Assembly (NCBI GenBank): GCA_949775045.1
Contig: OX459104.1
Coordinates: 16,179,096-16,243,095, forward strand
From: Metridium senile
Taxonomy: Eukaryota > Cnidaria > Anthozoa > Actiniaria > Metridiidae
Direction: 5' to 3'
DNA length: 64,000 nucleotides
Below are positions 43,990 to 54,939 of this stretch, in pieces (positions within the stretch are counted from its first letter, which is position 1; the number at the start of each line of letters is the position of its first letter). The notes beneath the pieces were generated by a model. It searched no databases, was not told where the DNA came from, and saw only the letters and a list, made by a program, of their open reading frames with translations. Both the position numbers and the translations under genes were made by a program.

Positions 43990-44665
43990 AAAATAAATCA
44001 AATTGTTCGTTTTGTGATAAAAGCATGAAACTTGGCCAGATTACTAACTTCACCAAGGCGATGATTTTGTGAGCCATTCAAAATAGTCACTTGGAACCGA
44101 GTACTGCGCATGCCCTAAATGATCATCTCTAATCTGAGTTCGATATATTTACCGACAGCGACATCAAATACAAAAAACATTATTTTAGATTTTTTTTTTG
44201 AAATTGTATTCCTAGTCGGGGATGTATTCAGTACCAGTCGTCAAAAGTAAGAGTATAAATTTAGCAAAAATTCAGAGCTACAACACAAAAAGAAAAAACA
44301 TTTTTCAGTCTATTTACGATTTGTGTCCTTTTTTTGGCGGAAACGACAATAATATTTTTCGTGGTAGGCAAATGCGCTTCTAAAGCGCATTAGCTATAAG
44401 TACTAGCTATAATTTGTAATTATTGTAAACAAACGAACTTGAAACTTGATGTGGTGAGGAAACTAGTGAGAAAAAAAGTAGGATCCTAAACTGAATTATT
44501 TATTTATGGTTAATACGGTTTGCTGGTTTCTCACTAAAGAGCTGTGCTTTGCACCGCTTCTAAAGAAGTCCAAAAAGATAGAAAAAAGGTAGTTTGTTTG
44601 CCGTTTATTGACATGTTATATATAAACCTAACAGAAACTTAGATAGAGTGTAATAGCTAGCGACC
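43990..44665. other. No gene recognised
   Basis: Only short inverted pieces (gcgcttctaaagcgc near 44369). The tail aatagctagcgacctctttt abuts the LINE 3' end. Confidence 0.4.
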
Positions 44666-44672
44666 TCTTTTC

Positions 44673-46740
44673 TACATCTACATCTACATATGGGGGGCCT
44701 TGCAAAAGGGGTTACCTATCACTGCAAGACTTGGGGGTAGTATAAATAAAATCTGATAAATACATAATATATACAATATAAAAATGAAATAATTAGAAAA
44801 TGTATATACAAATATATAAATAGAAATAATGAAAATAGTAATGATAATAAAATTAAACGATTAATAAAATTATGTATATATAAAATGGTAAAAGTTCAAT
44901 TATTCTGATCTAAGAGCTTTCTTAAAAAGTGGAGCTTCTACTATATCTAAAACATTGCTAGGCAATGAGTTCCATTCTTTTATGGTTCTGCAATAGAAGG
45001 AGTTTCTATAGGCTTCAGTATGTGGAGTTAGTTCAATGAATTTGTCCTTGTGGTAAGATCTTAATTGTCGGTTGCGCCTTTGGATATAGCTGGGAATTTC
45101 CATTAAGGATTCGCCATGAATGGCTTTATGTAGAAGTGTAAGACGAGCAGTTTTCCTTCTTTCTTGAAGGGGAGGCCAATCCAGATTATTTAATAAGTTG
45201 GTGACAGTTCCAGGTGTTCGCTCCCAACAATTTTTTACAAATCGTGCAGATCGCCGTTGAACAGCTTCAATTTGCTGTATATGCTTGTCTAACCAGGGGT
45301 CCCACACGGGACTTGCATATTCCACATGAGGTCGTACCAGGGCTTTATAAGCTAATTCTTTAATTGATTCAGGGCAGTTGCCAAGATTTCTTCGTAGAAA
45401 GCCGAGAGTTTGATTTGCTTTGGTTACCTTGCTGTCAATGTGATGGCTCCAGTCTAGAGTATTGGATAGTTCAACTCCAAGATATGGATGATGTGACACT
45501 GGTTTCAGTGAATGACCCATTAATTTATAATCATAAATAACAGGTTCATGTTTTCTGGTTATTCTCATAACAAAACATTTGCTGGGATTAAATTGCATCA
45601 GCCATTCCTTTGACCAGTGTTCTATGATAGATAGATCAGATTGGAGATGTTCAGCATCACTTGTTGACTCTATGACACTATATAGAACGGTATCATCTGC
45701 AAATAGACGTATAGTGGACGAGCAATTATCACCAATGTCATTTATGTATAAGAGGAACATCAAGGGACCCAAAACAGTTCCCTGTGGCACGCCAGATGAT
45801 ACATGAACTGCAGGGGATGAGACACCATCAACTACAACAGACTGTTCCCTTAACGTGAGCCAAGTTGTTATCCAGTTTTTAAGGTGGCCACGTATACCAT
45901 AATAATCCAATTTATTAATTAATCGCTGGTGGGGTACAACATCAAATGCTTTAGAGAAGTCCATAATTATAAGGTCTGACTGTTTACCATTATCAAGAGA
46001 CTTGGCTATTTCCTCTACAGTAGTTATTAATTGAGTTTCACAAGAAAGCTTCTTACGAAAGCCATGTTGGGAGTTAACCAGGATGTTATTGGAGTCCAAG
46101 TGGGCCATTATATTGTGGAAAATAATATGTTCTAGGATCTTGCATGGCACAGCTGTCAATGAAATAGGGCGGTAATTTGCCACAAGATGTTTACTACCTT
46201 TTTTGAAGACAGGTGTGACATTAGCCTTTAACCAGTCACTTGGTACAGCACCAGATTCCATAGACTGGGAAAACAGGAATTGTAGAAAAGGGGCAATCTC
46301 CACAGCTGCTTCTTTAAGAATGCGGCATGGTATCAAATCAGGGCCATTAGCTTTCTTTGGATTGATATTATTCAACAGCTTAATTATTCCTGGTATGGCA
46401 AACATAGCAGTTGGTACATCAGGATAAGGACTAGGGCCAATAGATGGAGTGTTATTAAGGTTTTCGTTAGTAAAAACTGACTTGAATTGATTACTCAATA
46501 AATTGGCTTTTCCAAGGCTGTCATTGACATCAACATCATTATTTTTCAGTGTGGCAACTCCAACATCATTGGATTTCTTAGATTTTATATAGGACCAGAA
46601 GCGTTTAGTTGGAACTGGTTTATTAGGACACGATCCTTCAGAAGGTGATAGTAGCTGCGATACGTACTCATTGTGAGAAGCAGACAGTTGTTTCTTTACA
46701 TGCTTTCTAAGATCTTTGAACTTTTTTAAAAGAACCATTC
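44673..46740 (-). mobile_element. 5'-truncated Jockey/CR1-type LINE
   Basis: Contains the reverse transcriptase frame (44900-46738), a ~225-bp 3' UTR and a terminal (GATGTA)n-like tail (44673-44690). The endonuclease half is missing. The 3' UTR sequence is repeated at 4201-4256. No clear target duplication was found. Confidence 0.9.
44900..46738 (-). CDS. Non-LTR retrotransposon reverse transcriptase (Jockey/CR1 clade), 5'-truncated ORF
   Basis: 612 residues, open throughout. It copies LINE RNA into DNA at the target. Motifs in order: linker with Trp (FWSYIKSK, ~47-54); NPKKANGPDLIP (126-137); NYRPISL (188-194); HGFR (225-228); first catalytic Asp in IIMDFSKAFD (D260); SGVPQGTVLGP (315-325); catalytic FADD (346-349); the HPYLGV motif (417-422); and a Cys/Trp-rich C-terminal region (WNSLP at 589-593). 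Full elements have an AP-like endonuclease before this; here an in-frame TGA directly precedes the first Met and no endonuclease sequence is upstream, so the copy is truncated. The lack of stops or frameshifts suggests recent insertion. Confidence 0.93.
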   Translation of the reverse strand: MVLLKKFKDLRKHVKKQLSASHNEYVSQLLSPSEGSCPNKPVPTKRFWSYIKSKKSNDVGVATLKNNDVDVNDSLGKANLLSNQFKSVFTNENLNNTPSIGPSPYPDVPTAMFAIPGIIKLLNNINPKKANGPDLIPCRILKEAAVEIAPFLQFLFSQSMESGAVPSDWLKANVTPVFKKGSKHLVANYRPISLTAVPCKILEHIIFHNIMAHLDSNNILVNSQHGFRKKLSCETQLITTVEEIAKSLDNGKQSDLIIMDFSKAFDVVPHQRLINKLDYYGIRGHLKNWITTWLTLREQSVVVDGVSSPAVHVSSGVPQGTVLGPLMFLLYINDIGDNCSSTIRLFADDTVLYSVIESTSDAEHLQSDLSIIEHWSKEWLMQFNPSKCFVMRITRKHEPVIYDYKLMGHSLKPVSHHPYLGVELSNTLDWSHHIDSKVTKANQTLGFLRRNLGNCPESIKELAYKALVRPHVEYASPVWDPWLDKHIQQIEAVQRRSARFVKNCWERTPGTVTNLLNNLDWPPLQERRKTARLTLLHKAIHGESLMEIPSYIQRRNRQLRSYHKDKFIELTPHTEAYRNSFYCRTIKEWNSLPSNVLDIVEAPLFKKALRSE

Positions 46741-46880
46741 AACCATACGAAACAATTTTAGAATTGTAAACAGAAATCAAATAGTAATTAACTCAGTAAA
46801 TGATGAAATGAATCTGCAGTGTCTTACAGATTGATATAATATATTTCTACAACTTATATCAATAACAGACTGCACTGTGA

Positions 46881-47269
46881 TAGAGCGCAAACACTTAGAG
46901 TGGTTTTCATTAACCCGTGAAACAAAGTGTAATAGCTAAAGTGTAATAGATCGTAATTAGTCATGTAAAGACAATAAAATACAAAACAACCAAAGTGTAA
47001 TAGTGTGTAATACGCTAAAGTGTGTTTCACGGGTTAATGAAAACCACTCTAATCCGTGAAAAATCAAATCAAAATTGTTACTAACAAATAGTTCTTATTT
47101 AGTGTCTATCACTCAACCAGAACAGTCTAAGAAAAGGCAAATACAAAGGCGACAATACTTCATTACAGCTTTACTTGTCTAAAATAGTCACCAATAGTCA
47201 CTAAATAAGAACTTTTAGACATTAATTAAAAAATAGATTTTTTTTCACGGATTAAGTGTTTGCGCTCTA
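46881..47269. mobile_element. TA-type MITE with GAGCGCAAAC ends, host of a nested MITE
   Basis: Ends at TA/TA: GAGCGCAAACACTTAATCCG (after removing the insert) and its inverse CGGATTAAGTGTTTGCGCTC. Inner arms: agttcttatttagtg and cactaaataagaact. Coordinates include the flanking TA. Confidence 0.85.
46898..47049. mobile_element. 152-bp TA-inserting MITE nested in 46881-47269
   Basis: Perfect 26-bp inverted ends beginning GAGTGGTTTTCATTAACCCG. The host arm reads ACACT-TA-[insert]-TA-ATCCG, while the other host arm shows uninterrupted ACACTTAATCCG, so a TA duplication is proved. Confidence 0.95.
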
Positions 47270-47394
47270 GTGGTATATCAGTATGCCATTATTTCATAAA
47301 TACAATTATATAGTTGTTACGACGATCATACGTATTAATTATGGAATCTAGACATACTGATAAGTATTTAAAAGAAAAACCAACGCAAATTATT

Positions 47395-47432
47395 CGACGT
47401 TTCGCCGTGGCATCCTGCCTTCATTATCAATA
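47395..47432 (-). repeat. Module-like motif of Penelope type
   Basis: Minus strand: TGAAGGCAGGATGCCACGG, then CGAAACGTCGAATAA. Shares GAAACGTC with the hammerhead-like modules; helix II core lost. Confidence 0.4.
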
Positions 47433-47652
47433 ATTCTATTAGGACTGAATATGCATACAGATCTCTAGAGAATAATAAACAGAGCTTCAAGTTGCATGTC
47501 TATTGTTCACCTTAGGACATGTGGGAATTAATATACATATATACTGATAGTATATATGGTAATACTAAAACAAACTCACCGCAGAGCTTACATATTTCGA
47601 TCTTAATATCAAACATACCTTAACCCGAGTCAGCTTGCATCGAGAAATAGCC

Positions 47653-47834
47653 TTTTATCATATGACCCGTATTTTGCCCGGCGCGCGCTCTTAAGAAAAC
47701 CTTCGGAAAAAAGTCACGTGATGGGGTCCGTACGGCTTTTTTCACCTGGTCCGTACAAACACGTACGGACCAGCTACTCGAAACATCACAACAAAAATGG
47801 CGCGCGCTGAGCAAAATACGGGTCATATGATAAA
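47653..47834. mobile_element. Fold-back MITE with TTTTATCATATGACCCG ends
   Basis: TTTTATCATATGACCCGTAT, then TTTGC is inverted at the right; inner GGCGCGCGC and GTCCGTAC / GTACGGAC pairs. Confidence 0.85.
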
Positions 47835-47836
47835 AA

Positions 47837-47978
47837 ACTTATTGACTGAGTTAGGTCGGGCCGTACAGGAAAATATTTGGCTCTTGGTCATTTGTACGGA
47901 CCTCGCTGCGCTCGTTCCGTACGTCATGACCGCGAGCCAAATATTTTCCCGTACGGCCCTCCCACTCAGTCAATAAGT
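47837..47978. mobile_element. Fold-back MITE with ACTTATTGACTGAGT ends
   Basis: ACTTATTGACTGAGT and inverse ACTCAGTCAATAAGT; GAAAATATTTGGCTC and inverse; GTACGGAC pair near the centre. Directly abuts the previous element. Confidence 0.85.
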
Positions 47979-48057
47979 ACTTTTGTGGTAAAATTTGATT
48001 ATGTAGCTCGCCAAGTTTCCAGCTTGGTGTTCTACTTCGCTAAACTTCTGAATATAA

Positions 48058-48315
48058 GTGTTGATCATTTCATTAAGATTGAAAGGAATTGTGGGTATAA
48101 TATATTTTAATCAAGGTGTTATATTGTTGCTTGGTACCCAAAATGGGTGTTGATCATTTCAAGATTGAAAGGAATTGTGGGTATAATATATTTTAATCAA
48201 GGTGTTATATTGTTGCTTGGTACCCAAAATGGGTGTTGATCATTTCAAGATTGAAAGGAATTGTGGGTATAATATATTTTAATCAAGGTGTTATATTGTT
48301 GCTTGGTACTGACAA
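48058..48315 (+). repeat. 86-bp tandem repeat, three units
   Basis: gtgttgatcatttcaagatt, then gtgggtataatatattttaa begins at ~48058, 48145 and 48231. Confidence 0.9.
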
Positions 48316-48926
48316 AGGAGTGAGATTGGACGGTAGTTGGATTTATCCTCTTCCTTCTATTCAAGATATCAGTTAAAGACAGGCGTTAGAGCGTTATCTG
48401 CAATAGCTTGGGAGAGACATAATCAGGCCATAGCTTTAATTGGTTTTAGTTTAGAGACTTGTTTATGGATGTTCTTACATGTCACATTGATGCTGGGCTT
48501 AACATGGGTTATTGGTTGCCTTCGTAGTAGTTCAGCAGCTGAATAGTTATCCTACTGTCGAGAAGTGATGGTTTAGGATTTCCACTTTTTCATGGTAGCC
48601 AGTATATTGTCTTCGCGTCTGAGTGCGTTGATGCAGGTGATGCACGTTTAGTTGCTGGACTTTATCAAACAGTTGTTTAAAGTGTTCAGTCTTTGCTGTT
48701 CTAACTTCCATCGTTATTTGGTTCCTAATGCCATGGTATTTCTTTCATAAGATGGCAACATTGCTTGTTATGATATGGCTTGGCGGTAGTTCTTGTACGT
48801 TTGCTTTTTTTGTGACGGATTTGGGCGTTATCCACGGCAGTGACTGACTACGTACTTTAAAGCTTCTGAATGGAGCGTGCTCGTTGTTGCAGATGTCATT
48901 CAACATATTGACCATGCAGGCCCAAT
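48316..48926 (-). pseudogene. Decayed LINE: endonuclease-RT linker and start of RT
   Basis: Minus-strand translation gives MLNDICNNEHAPFRSFKVRS, then QSLPWITPKSV, further on NQITMEVRTAKTEHFKQLFD, and near 48320-48360 KEEDKSNYRPISLL. These are the linker (HAP, R-x-LPWIT, ITxxxRxAK) and RT motif NYRPISL of non-LTR elements. Several stops and frameshifts. It ends where the 86-bp repeat begins. Another lineage than the 44900 element. Confidence 0.75.
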
Positions 48927-48929
48927 AGG

Positions 48930-49590
48930 TATATATAGATATAGGCCCGCGGTTATATGATGTGTGTATGATTATGATCGTCGCGGAGAAATAAGCAATT
49001 TATGCAATTGCAATTATAGTTATTATAGTTATTATATATATAATTATTCTTTCAAATGCGCATTTTAAAATTTTGCATTACCCTCGTTTTAGATTTTCCT
49101 CTAAAATTGATGACGTCATTTTCCCGCCAAAAATCGTAACATTTGTAAAAGTGAAAAGAAGCAATTTTTTCTTTGGGTGTGTACTCTTCACATATAAAAT
49201 TTGAAATTGATCGGAGTTAACTATAAAAAGTTATTAAAAATCACGCTTAAAACGCCGATTTCAGTACACTGCCAGCCCAGCGTGTTTAGCCCTTTTAAAG
49301 CTTAAAGCGTCAGAAAAGTTTAGTTTCATTTTTACAAGTTGAAATAACGGGTAAATTTGTAGTAATTTAAAATTAATTATTAATTATTTTAAAATAATTA
49401 AAAATTGATAAAGGAAATAAAAGTTTGAAAACCTGTTATATTATTAAATATTCATAAAAAAAATTGATGAGAAATAAATGACTTCCCAATCTTCTAACAA
49501 GGCACATGTGTGTCTTAGCTACTAATTGGAGAGACTCATGCATGCAGACCCACACGAATCACTACCTACAAATTAGACATATTAGCAAAT
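48930..49590. other. No gene recognised
   Basis: AT-rich; a weak module-like cttaaagcgtcagaaaagtt at ~49303. Otherwise featureless. Confidence 0.4.
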
Positions 49591-50445
49591 GGAAATTAGC
49601 GAGTAAACTAGTATAGGCTGCGTCGTTGTTTGATAAAAACGATAGGTAATAGAATAAAATTTGAAACTGACTGTTTAAAATATAAAAGGAAACTATCGAG
49701 TAAACTAGTATAGGCTGCGTCGGTGTTTGATATAAACGATAGGTAATAGAATGAAATTTGTAACTGACTGTTTAAAATATAAAATGAAACTATCGAGTAA
49801 ACTAGTATAGGCTGCGTCGGTGTTTGATATAAACGATAGGTAATAGAATGAAATTTGTAACTGACTGTTTAAAATATAAAAGGAAACTAGCGAGTAAACT
49901 AGTATAGGCTGCGTCGGTGGTTGATAAAAACGATAGGTAATAGAATGAAATTTGAAACTGAATGTTTGAAATATAAATGGAAACTAGTGAGTACATTATA
50001 GCCTGCAAAACAGGCGTTCTTTTGGGTTTTTAGGAAAACCCAAAAGAACGCCTGTTTTGCAGGCTAAGTAAATTAGTATAGGCTGCGTCGGTGTTTGATA
50101 TAAACGATAGGTAATAGAATGAAATTTGTAACTGACTAGTTCGAAATATAAATGGAAACAAGCGAGTAAATTAGTATAGGCTGCGTCGATGTTTGATAGA
50201 AACGATGGTTAATAAAATGAAATTTGTAACTGACTAGTTTGAAATATAAATGGAAACAAGCGAGTAAATTAGTATAGGCTGCGTCGGTGTTTGATATAAA
50301 CGATAGGTAATAGAATTAAATTTGTAACTGACTAGTTCGAAATATAAATGAAAACAAGCGAGTAAATTAGTATAGGCTGCGTCGATGTTTGATAGAAACG
50401 ATGGTTAATAAAATGAAATTTGTAACACCGTAAAAATGTTAACTT
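49590..50445 (-). repeat. Array of ~100-bp units ending in module spacer
   Basis: About eight units with ggaaactagcgagtaaacta, gtataggctgcgtcggtgt and aaacgataggtaatagaatg, the inverse of 19990-20990. The last unit runs into gtaacaccgtaaaaatgtta, the spacer that elsewhere precedes the module. Interrupted at 49999-50066. Confidence 0.85.
49999..50066. mobile_element. 68-bp micro-MITE (TAGCCTG family) with 9-bp target duplication
   Basis: TAGCCTGCAAAACAGGCGTT and onwards forms a perfect 32-bp inverted repeat with a 4-base loop. Flanks agtacatta (49990-49998) and agtaaatta (50067-50075) are the same array sequence duplicated, with one mismatch. Confidence 0.85.
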
Positions 50446-51410
50446 TAACTCATGCATCCATTTTTAACCCATAGGAGTAAAAATCTTCAATACTAAAGCT
50501 CAATTTGCAGATTTGTTCTTAACGTTTTTTCTATTTTAATGTCTTTTGTTCGATACGTTTTCGTTTTCTCATTTATCCTTTCTTACCTCTTAATGAAATC
50601 ATGCATCCACTTTAAACAATGGGACGAAATTTGGAGTAAAAATATTCAATGTACTAAAACTCAATTTGCAAATTTGTACTTATAATACGCTGATTGTATT
50701 TCAGTATCTTCTGTCGGAGAATTTTTCGTTTTCTCTTACTAGCCTTCCTTACCTCTAGCGTAACGAAATCATGCATCCAATTTAAACCATGGGACGATAT
50801 TAGGAGTAAAACAATTTTCAATACTAAAGCTCAATTTGCACATTTGTACTATACGTTGTTTCGATTTTAATGTCGTTTGTTGGAGACGTTTTCGCTTTCT
50901 CATTTAGCCATCCTTACCTTCTTATAGCTTCGAAATCATATCCTGCATGCAGCCACGTTAGACCCATGGAAAGTAACTTGGAGTCACAACTGCAATACTA
51001 AAGCTTAATTTGCAAATTTGTACTTATGATACGCTGATTCTATTTTAGTATCGTTTGTCGGAAAAGTTTAAGTTTTCTCACTGATTTAGCCTTTCTTACC
51101 TCTTAACAAAATGCAACCACCATGGGACGAAACTTAGAGTCTAAACATCTTAAATAATCACTAAAGCTCAGTTTGTACATTTGAGCTCATGAAACGTAGA
51201 TTCTATTTCAGTATCGTTTGTCGGAGAAATCTTCGTTTTCTCACTTTGCCATTCTTACCTTCTTAGCTTCGAAATCCTTCAGCCACGTTTAACCCATGCA
51301 TGAAACGTATAACGTGGAGTCAAAACTTCAATACTAAAGCTCAATGTGCACATTGTTCTTTACGCTGGTTCTATTTCAGGTTCGTTTGTCGGAGAAGTTA
51401 GGTCACTAAG
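50446..51410 (+). repeat. ~155-170-bp tandem array, six units
   Basis: Units carry catgcatcca, aaccatgggacgaaa, aatactaaagctcaatttgc and ttgtcggaga(a), then cgttttctcactta. Divergence is moderate. Confidence 0.8.
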
Positions 51411-51739
51411 AAAAAACTAGATTGACTAACTGTATATGTTTTATTTATTAATGAGCCACACGGAAAGCCGGCACGTACAATCTTTGTTAATTGGTCGCCA
51501 AGTAAAAGGAATCAGTTTGCTAAAAACCCTAATAATGATTCTTATTAGTAAACAATAAAAACAAAACACAGATAAATCGCCGCAGTTTTACATGTATAAA
51601 CGTTTTAGTATCAAAATAAAAAAGCAACAACAGCAAGGACAACAAAGTAAAATATAAATTTAAATTAAATGGAAATAATTTCCTGAAGTCTCTTCAGGTT
51701 AATGGTAATGATTGCTTTGATTTTATCACAATTATCAGC

Positions 51740-52140
51740 GCCGCCACCATTTATCTTGGTAATTATTATCATCGTAATCGTAAGCGTAAACAGTATTATA
51801 TTATCATCATTATGGTCACCATTGTCATAATAATATAATAATAGTAATAATAATAATAATAATAATAATGGTTTATTGGATGTTCCACTAGGTGGCTCTT
51901 ATACAACCAAATCTAACTAAAATAAATAAATCTACTATCTAAAATATGTACAATATCAATAAGATAAAAAAAATATTTGAATGGAATAATAATCATTATC
52001 ATCGTCAGTATCTCCGTCTTAAAATCATTATTATCATGATCACCATCTTCATTATCATCATCGTTATGATTGCCATCACAATCGTCAATATCAAAGTTAT
52101 CACCATTTTCATATATATATCATCATCATCGTTATCATAA
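51740..52140 (-). mobile_element. LINE 3' end in (ATC)n/(ATT)n surroundings
   Basis: 51841-51935 on the minus strand: TTGGTTGTATAAGAGCCACC, TAGTGGAACATCCAATAAACC, then (ATT)n. A LINE-type 3' end with simple tail. Flanked on both sides by imperfect (ATC)n. Confidence 0.55.
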
Positions 52141-52154
52141 TTACATGACAAGAA

Positions 52155-52620
52155 TGCATTTCGGTCTTGAATGGTCTATGTATTCAATATTAACTGTTCA
52201 ACCTCTTCGAAAATAGATGTATAGCTTGTCAAGAGCTTTCGTAAATCCGAAATCGATGCCTTGTATTTTTATTTTTATTTTTTTCAGTAAAAAAAAAAAA
52301 AACCAAAAAAAAATAACAGCAATGCATTTCGACCTTGGAATGCACTTTCACTATTCAATAATCAAAGTCCAAGCTTATTGAAAATAGATGTATAGCTTAT
52401 ATTAATCATTCTTACATGTCAAGAGCTTTCGTAAATCCGAAATCGATACATTGTATTTTTATGTTTTTTTCAAGTAAAAAAAAAAACACACAAAAAACAA
52501 CAACAATGCATTTCGACCTTGGAATGCACTTTCACTATTCAATAATCACAGTCCAACCTTTTTGAAAATAGGTGTATAGATTTTTAACGATCCTTACATG
52601 TTAATTGCTTTCGTTAATCC
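52155..52620 (+). repeat. Tandem array, three units of ~180 bp
   Basis: aatgcatttcgaccttggaa, then ttgaaaata(g)gtgtatag, then aagagctttcgtaaatccga recurs three times. The attgaaaataggtgtata phrase resembles the CACCT-type MITE end. Confidence 0.75.
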
Positions 52621-52767
52621 GATTATAATATATGTTCTTTTCCCTCTTGTTACCAATTAGTCTTGTCCCTATAGATTGGGAGTTTACCAGCTTTACTGAT
52701 ACTAATCCAGCTAATCCTCTAAGAGTAGTTAAAGGCTTTGAATAACATTTGTGATCCTTTAGAAAAC

Positions 52768-52925
52768 GAACTATATATGATATTTCGTTTATTCGAGGTT
52801 GTATTATCATTTCGGACTTTATTCCTGGAGAAAACGAACTATTTATGATATTTCGTTTATTCGAGGTTGTATTATCATTTCGGACTTTATTCCTGGAGAA
52901 AACGAACTATTTATGATATTTCCTC
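52768..52925 (+). repeat. Tandem 67-bp unit
   Basis: gaaaacgaactat(t)tatgatat, then ttcgaggttgtattatcatt, twice and a third start. Confidence 0.85.
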
Positions 52926-53369
52926 CTTGAAATAAAAACGAGCTCAACCCATAATATTTTTAAAATCCAGTACGGCAAACATTTTTTATTGTCTCAGTAA
53001 TACGTGTATTCTGTATATTCAGTTCAAATCAGACTTTATTCTTTGAAAAGCATATTGTTAACGTTTGTTTACGTACGGTAAGAATCATCAGTATATGCTA
53101 CTGACTTAGCCCCAGGCTCTTAAACTAGACTGTTTCTAGACCAAATGCACAAAATGCAATTTTTTTTTTTTAAGTTCATATTTTAATTCAGATTGAAAAG
53201 TTTGAGTCAAAAATATTAAACTCGAGAGAAGTTATAAGAATTTCCAAAGTGTGAAAAACACCACAATTAGTTAGCAAGGAAACAGGTCACTAAACACATA
53301 CAAATCTTTGTAATTGTGATTCCAAATAGCTTTACTTTAATTATATTTACAGCTACATGAGAAAAATAT

Positions 53370-53420
53370 CATTAGCTCTTGGCGGGAATTGAACCCACGG
53401 TTTCGGCTTTCTATAGTCAT
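53370..53420 (-). other. tRNA-like T-arm (B-box) sequence
   Basis: Minus strand GTGGGTTCAATTCCCGC can form a 5-bp T-stem with a TTCAATT loop, as in tRNA genes and tRNA-derived SINEs. I cannot fold the remaining arms or pair an acceptor stem, so this is at best a tRNA relic. Confidence 0.3.
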
Positions 53421-53443
53421 GTGTGTAAATGCATGTGTTCAGT

Positions 53444-53530
53444 TAGCCTGATTTTCAGAGCGGGCCTGGGTCGCACGCTTTCACTTTAAGCGATAGCATA
53501 GGACCCTGGCCCGCTCTGAAAATCAGGCTA
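53444..53530. mobile_element. 87-bp micro-MITE (TAGCCTG family) with 9-bp target duplication
   Basis: Arms TAGCCTGATTTTCAGAGCGG, then GCC(T)GGGTC and inverse. GTGTTCAGT exactly duplicated at 53435-53443 and 53531-53539. Confidence 0.9.
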
Positions 53531-53599
53531 GTGTTCAGTACATTTACAGCAATAAGACTTTCCAAAAATTCACATTTCTCCTTTGGTCGATCTGATGGT

Positions 53600-53980
53600 G
53601 GTGTTATTTTTTTTAAAAATAGGTTTTTATTTTGGAAAGTCAATTGGCATTTCTCCATCTAGTGAGGTGAAAAAAGCCGTATACATTATCCAGCGGCAAA
53701 TACCCGCGTATATAGTAAATATAGACAATTTGGAGTACAGTTGGTCAATGTTTCCGTTTGGATGAGACGGAAGAATTTAAACTAAGGCTCTTTACGAAAA
53801 TGCTTCCATATCCGGGTAAATATATGAAATAGAAAATTTGGAGTACAATCCCCCGGGAGACAAACGCGACTTTCATTATAACGTGTTGGTTAGTATACAT
53901 TGTATTTCCGTGTGGAGGAGTCGGAAGAATTTAAACTAAGAGCCTTTACCAAAATGCTTTCATATCCGGGCTGATAACAA
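53600..53980 (+). repeat. Diverged duplication of ~150 bp
   Basis: atttggagtaca, ttccgtttgga(t/g)ga, cggaagaatttaaactaa and aaatgcttccatatccggg each occur twice or more. No gene. Confidence 0.6.
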
Positions 53981-54119
53981 ATCCGTTTACAAACCAACTA
54001 TAGGCTTTAACAATTATCGACCTATTTAACGTTAATCAAACTGCTCTTATAATAACATAAGACGCACGACTATTTTGCATACATTTTATCCGCTTTTTTA
54101 TTGCTTGATTTTGATCGTT

Positions 54120-54310
54120 GTGGTTCTTTTTGGGGGGTCTGTCGACTTTATTATTAAATTCGTATTTAACTTTTATCCTCCTTCAAAAACAAGCTATAAA
54201 CATTTCTTTTGACTCATAGCAATTTTTTTTCGTGTTTATTTTTGTAAAGCGCACCGAGATCTAATAGTGCGCGGTCTTTAAGAACTCTATTATTATTGTT
54301 ATTATTTTTT
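54120..54310 (+). mobile_element. LINE 3' tail
   Basis: tttttgtaaagcgcaccgag, tagtgcgcggtctttaagaa and (ATT)n, the same architecture as 31291-31500. Upstream coding traces are too decayed to assign. Confidence 0.55.
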
Positions 54311-54444
54311 CGTATTTAATTTCTGTTCACGTTTCTGTGTCTTTGTTTTGAATTTCAATGATATTGATACAGGGTATTAATTAAGCTAGTCTAATTTAGA
54401 CACATGCTGGCTTAATTTGTTTTGTACCATTTAATATTGTTATT

Positions 54445-54935
54445 TGTGCGCAATGAAGAACATGCCTAAGCACAGGCTGTACTAAATACAAAATTATATA
54501 TCACATGCATTCGTGGCTAAGGCTGTGCAACGAAGACCTTACCTAAGCACAGGCCGTACTAAATACAAAATTATATATCACATGCAATCGTGGCTAAGGC
54601 TGTGCAACGAAGAACTTGCCTAAGCACAGGCCGTACTAAATACAAAATTATATATCACATGCAATCGTGGCTAAGCCTGTGCAACGAAGAACTTGCCTAA
54701 GCACAGGCCGTACTAAATACAAAAGAATATATCACATGCTATCAAGGCTTAAGCTGTGCATTGAAGAACTTGCCTTGCCACAGGCTGTACTAAATACAAA
54801 ATAATATATCACATGCTATCAAGGCTTAGGCTGTGCAATGAAGAACTTGCCTTACCACAGGCTGTAACCACAGGCTGTACTAAATATACTAAAGAATATA
54901 TCACCTATCGAGGTTCAGACTGTGCAATGAAAAAA
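54445..54935 (+). repeat. 77-bp tandem array, six units
   Basis: cctaagcacaggc(t/c)gtacta, then aaatacaaaattatatatca, at 77-bp steps (54467, 54544, 54621, 54698), diverging to the right. Confidence 0.9.
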
Positions 54936-54939
54936 ATCT

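Noticed and set aside
48337..48546. 69-codon plus-strand hydrophobic frame
   Set aside because: It is the antisense shadow of the decayed LINE reverse transcriptase on the minus strand.
53370..53450. tRNA gene
   Set aside because: Only a T-arm can be folded; no acceptor, D or anticodon arm of normal shape.
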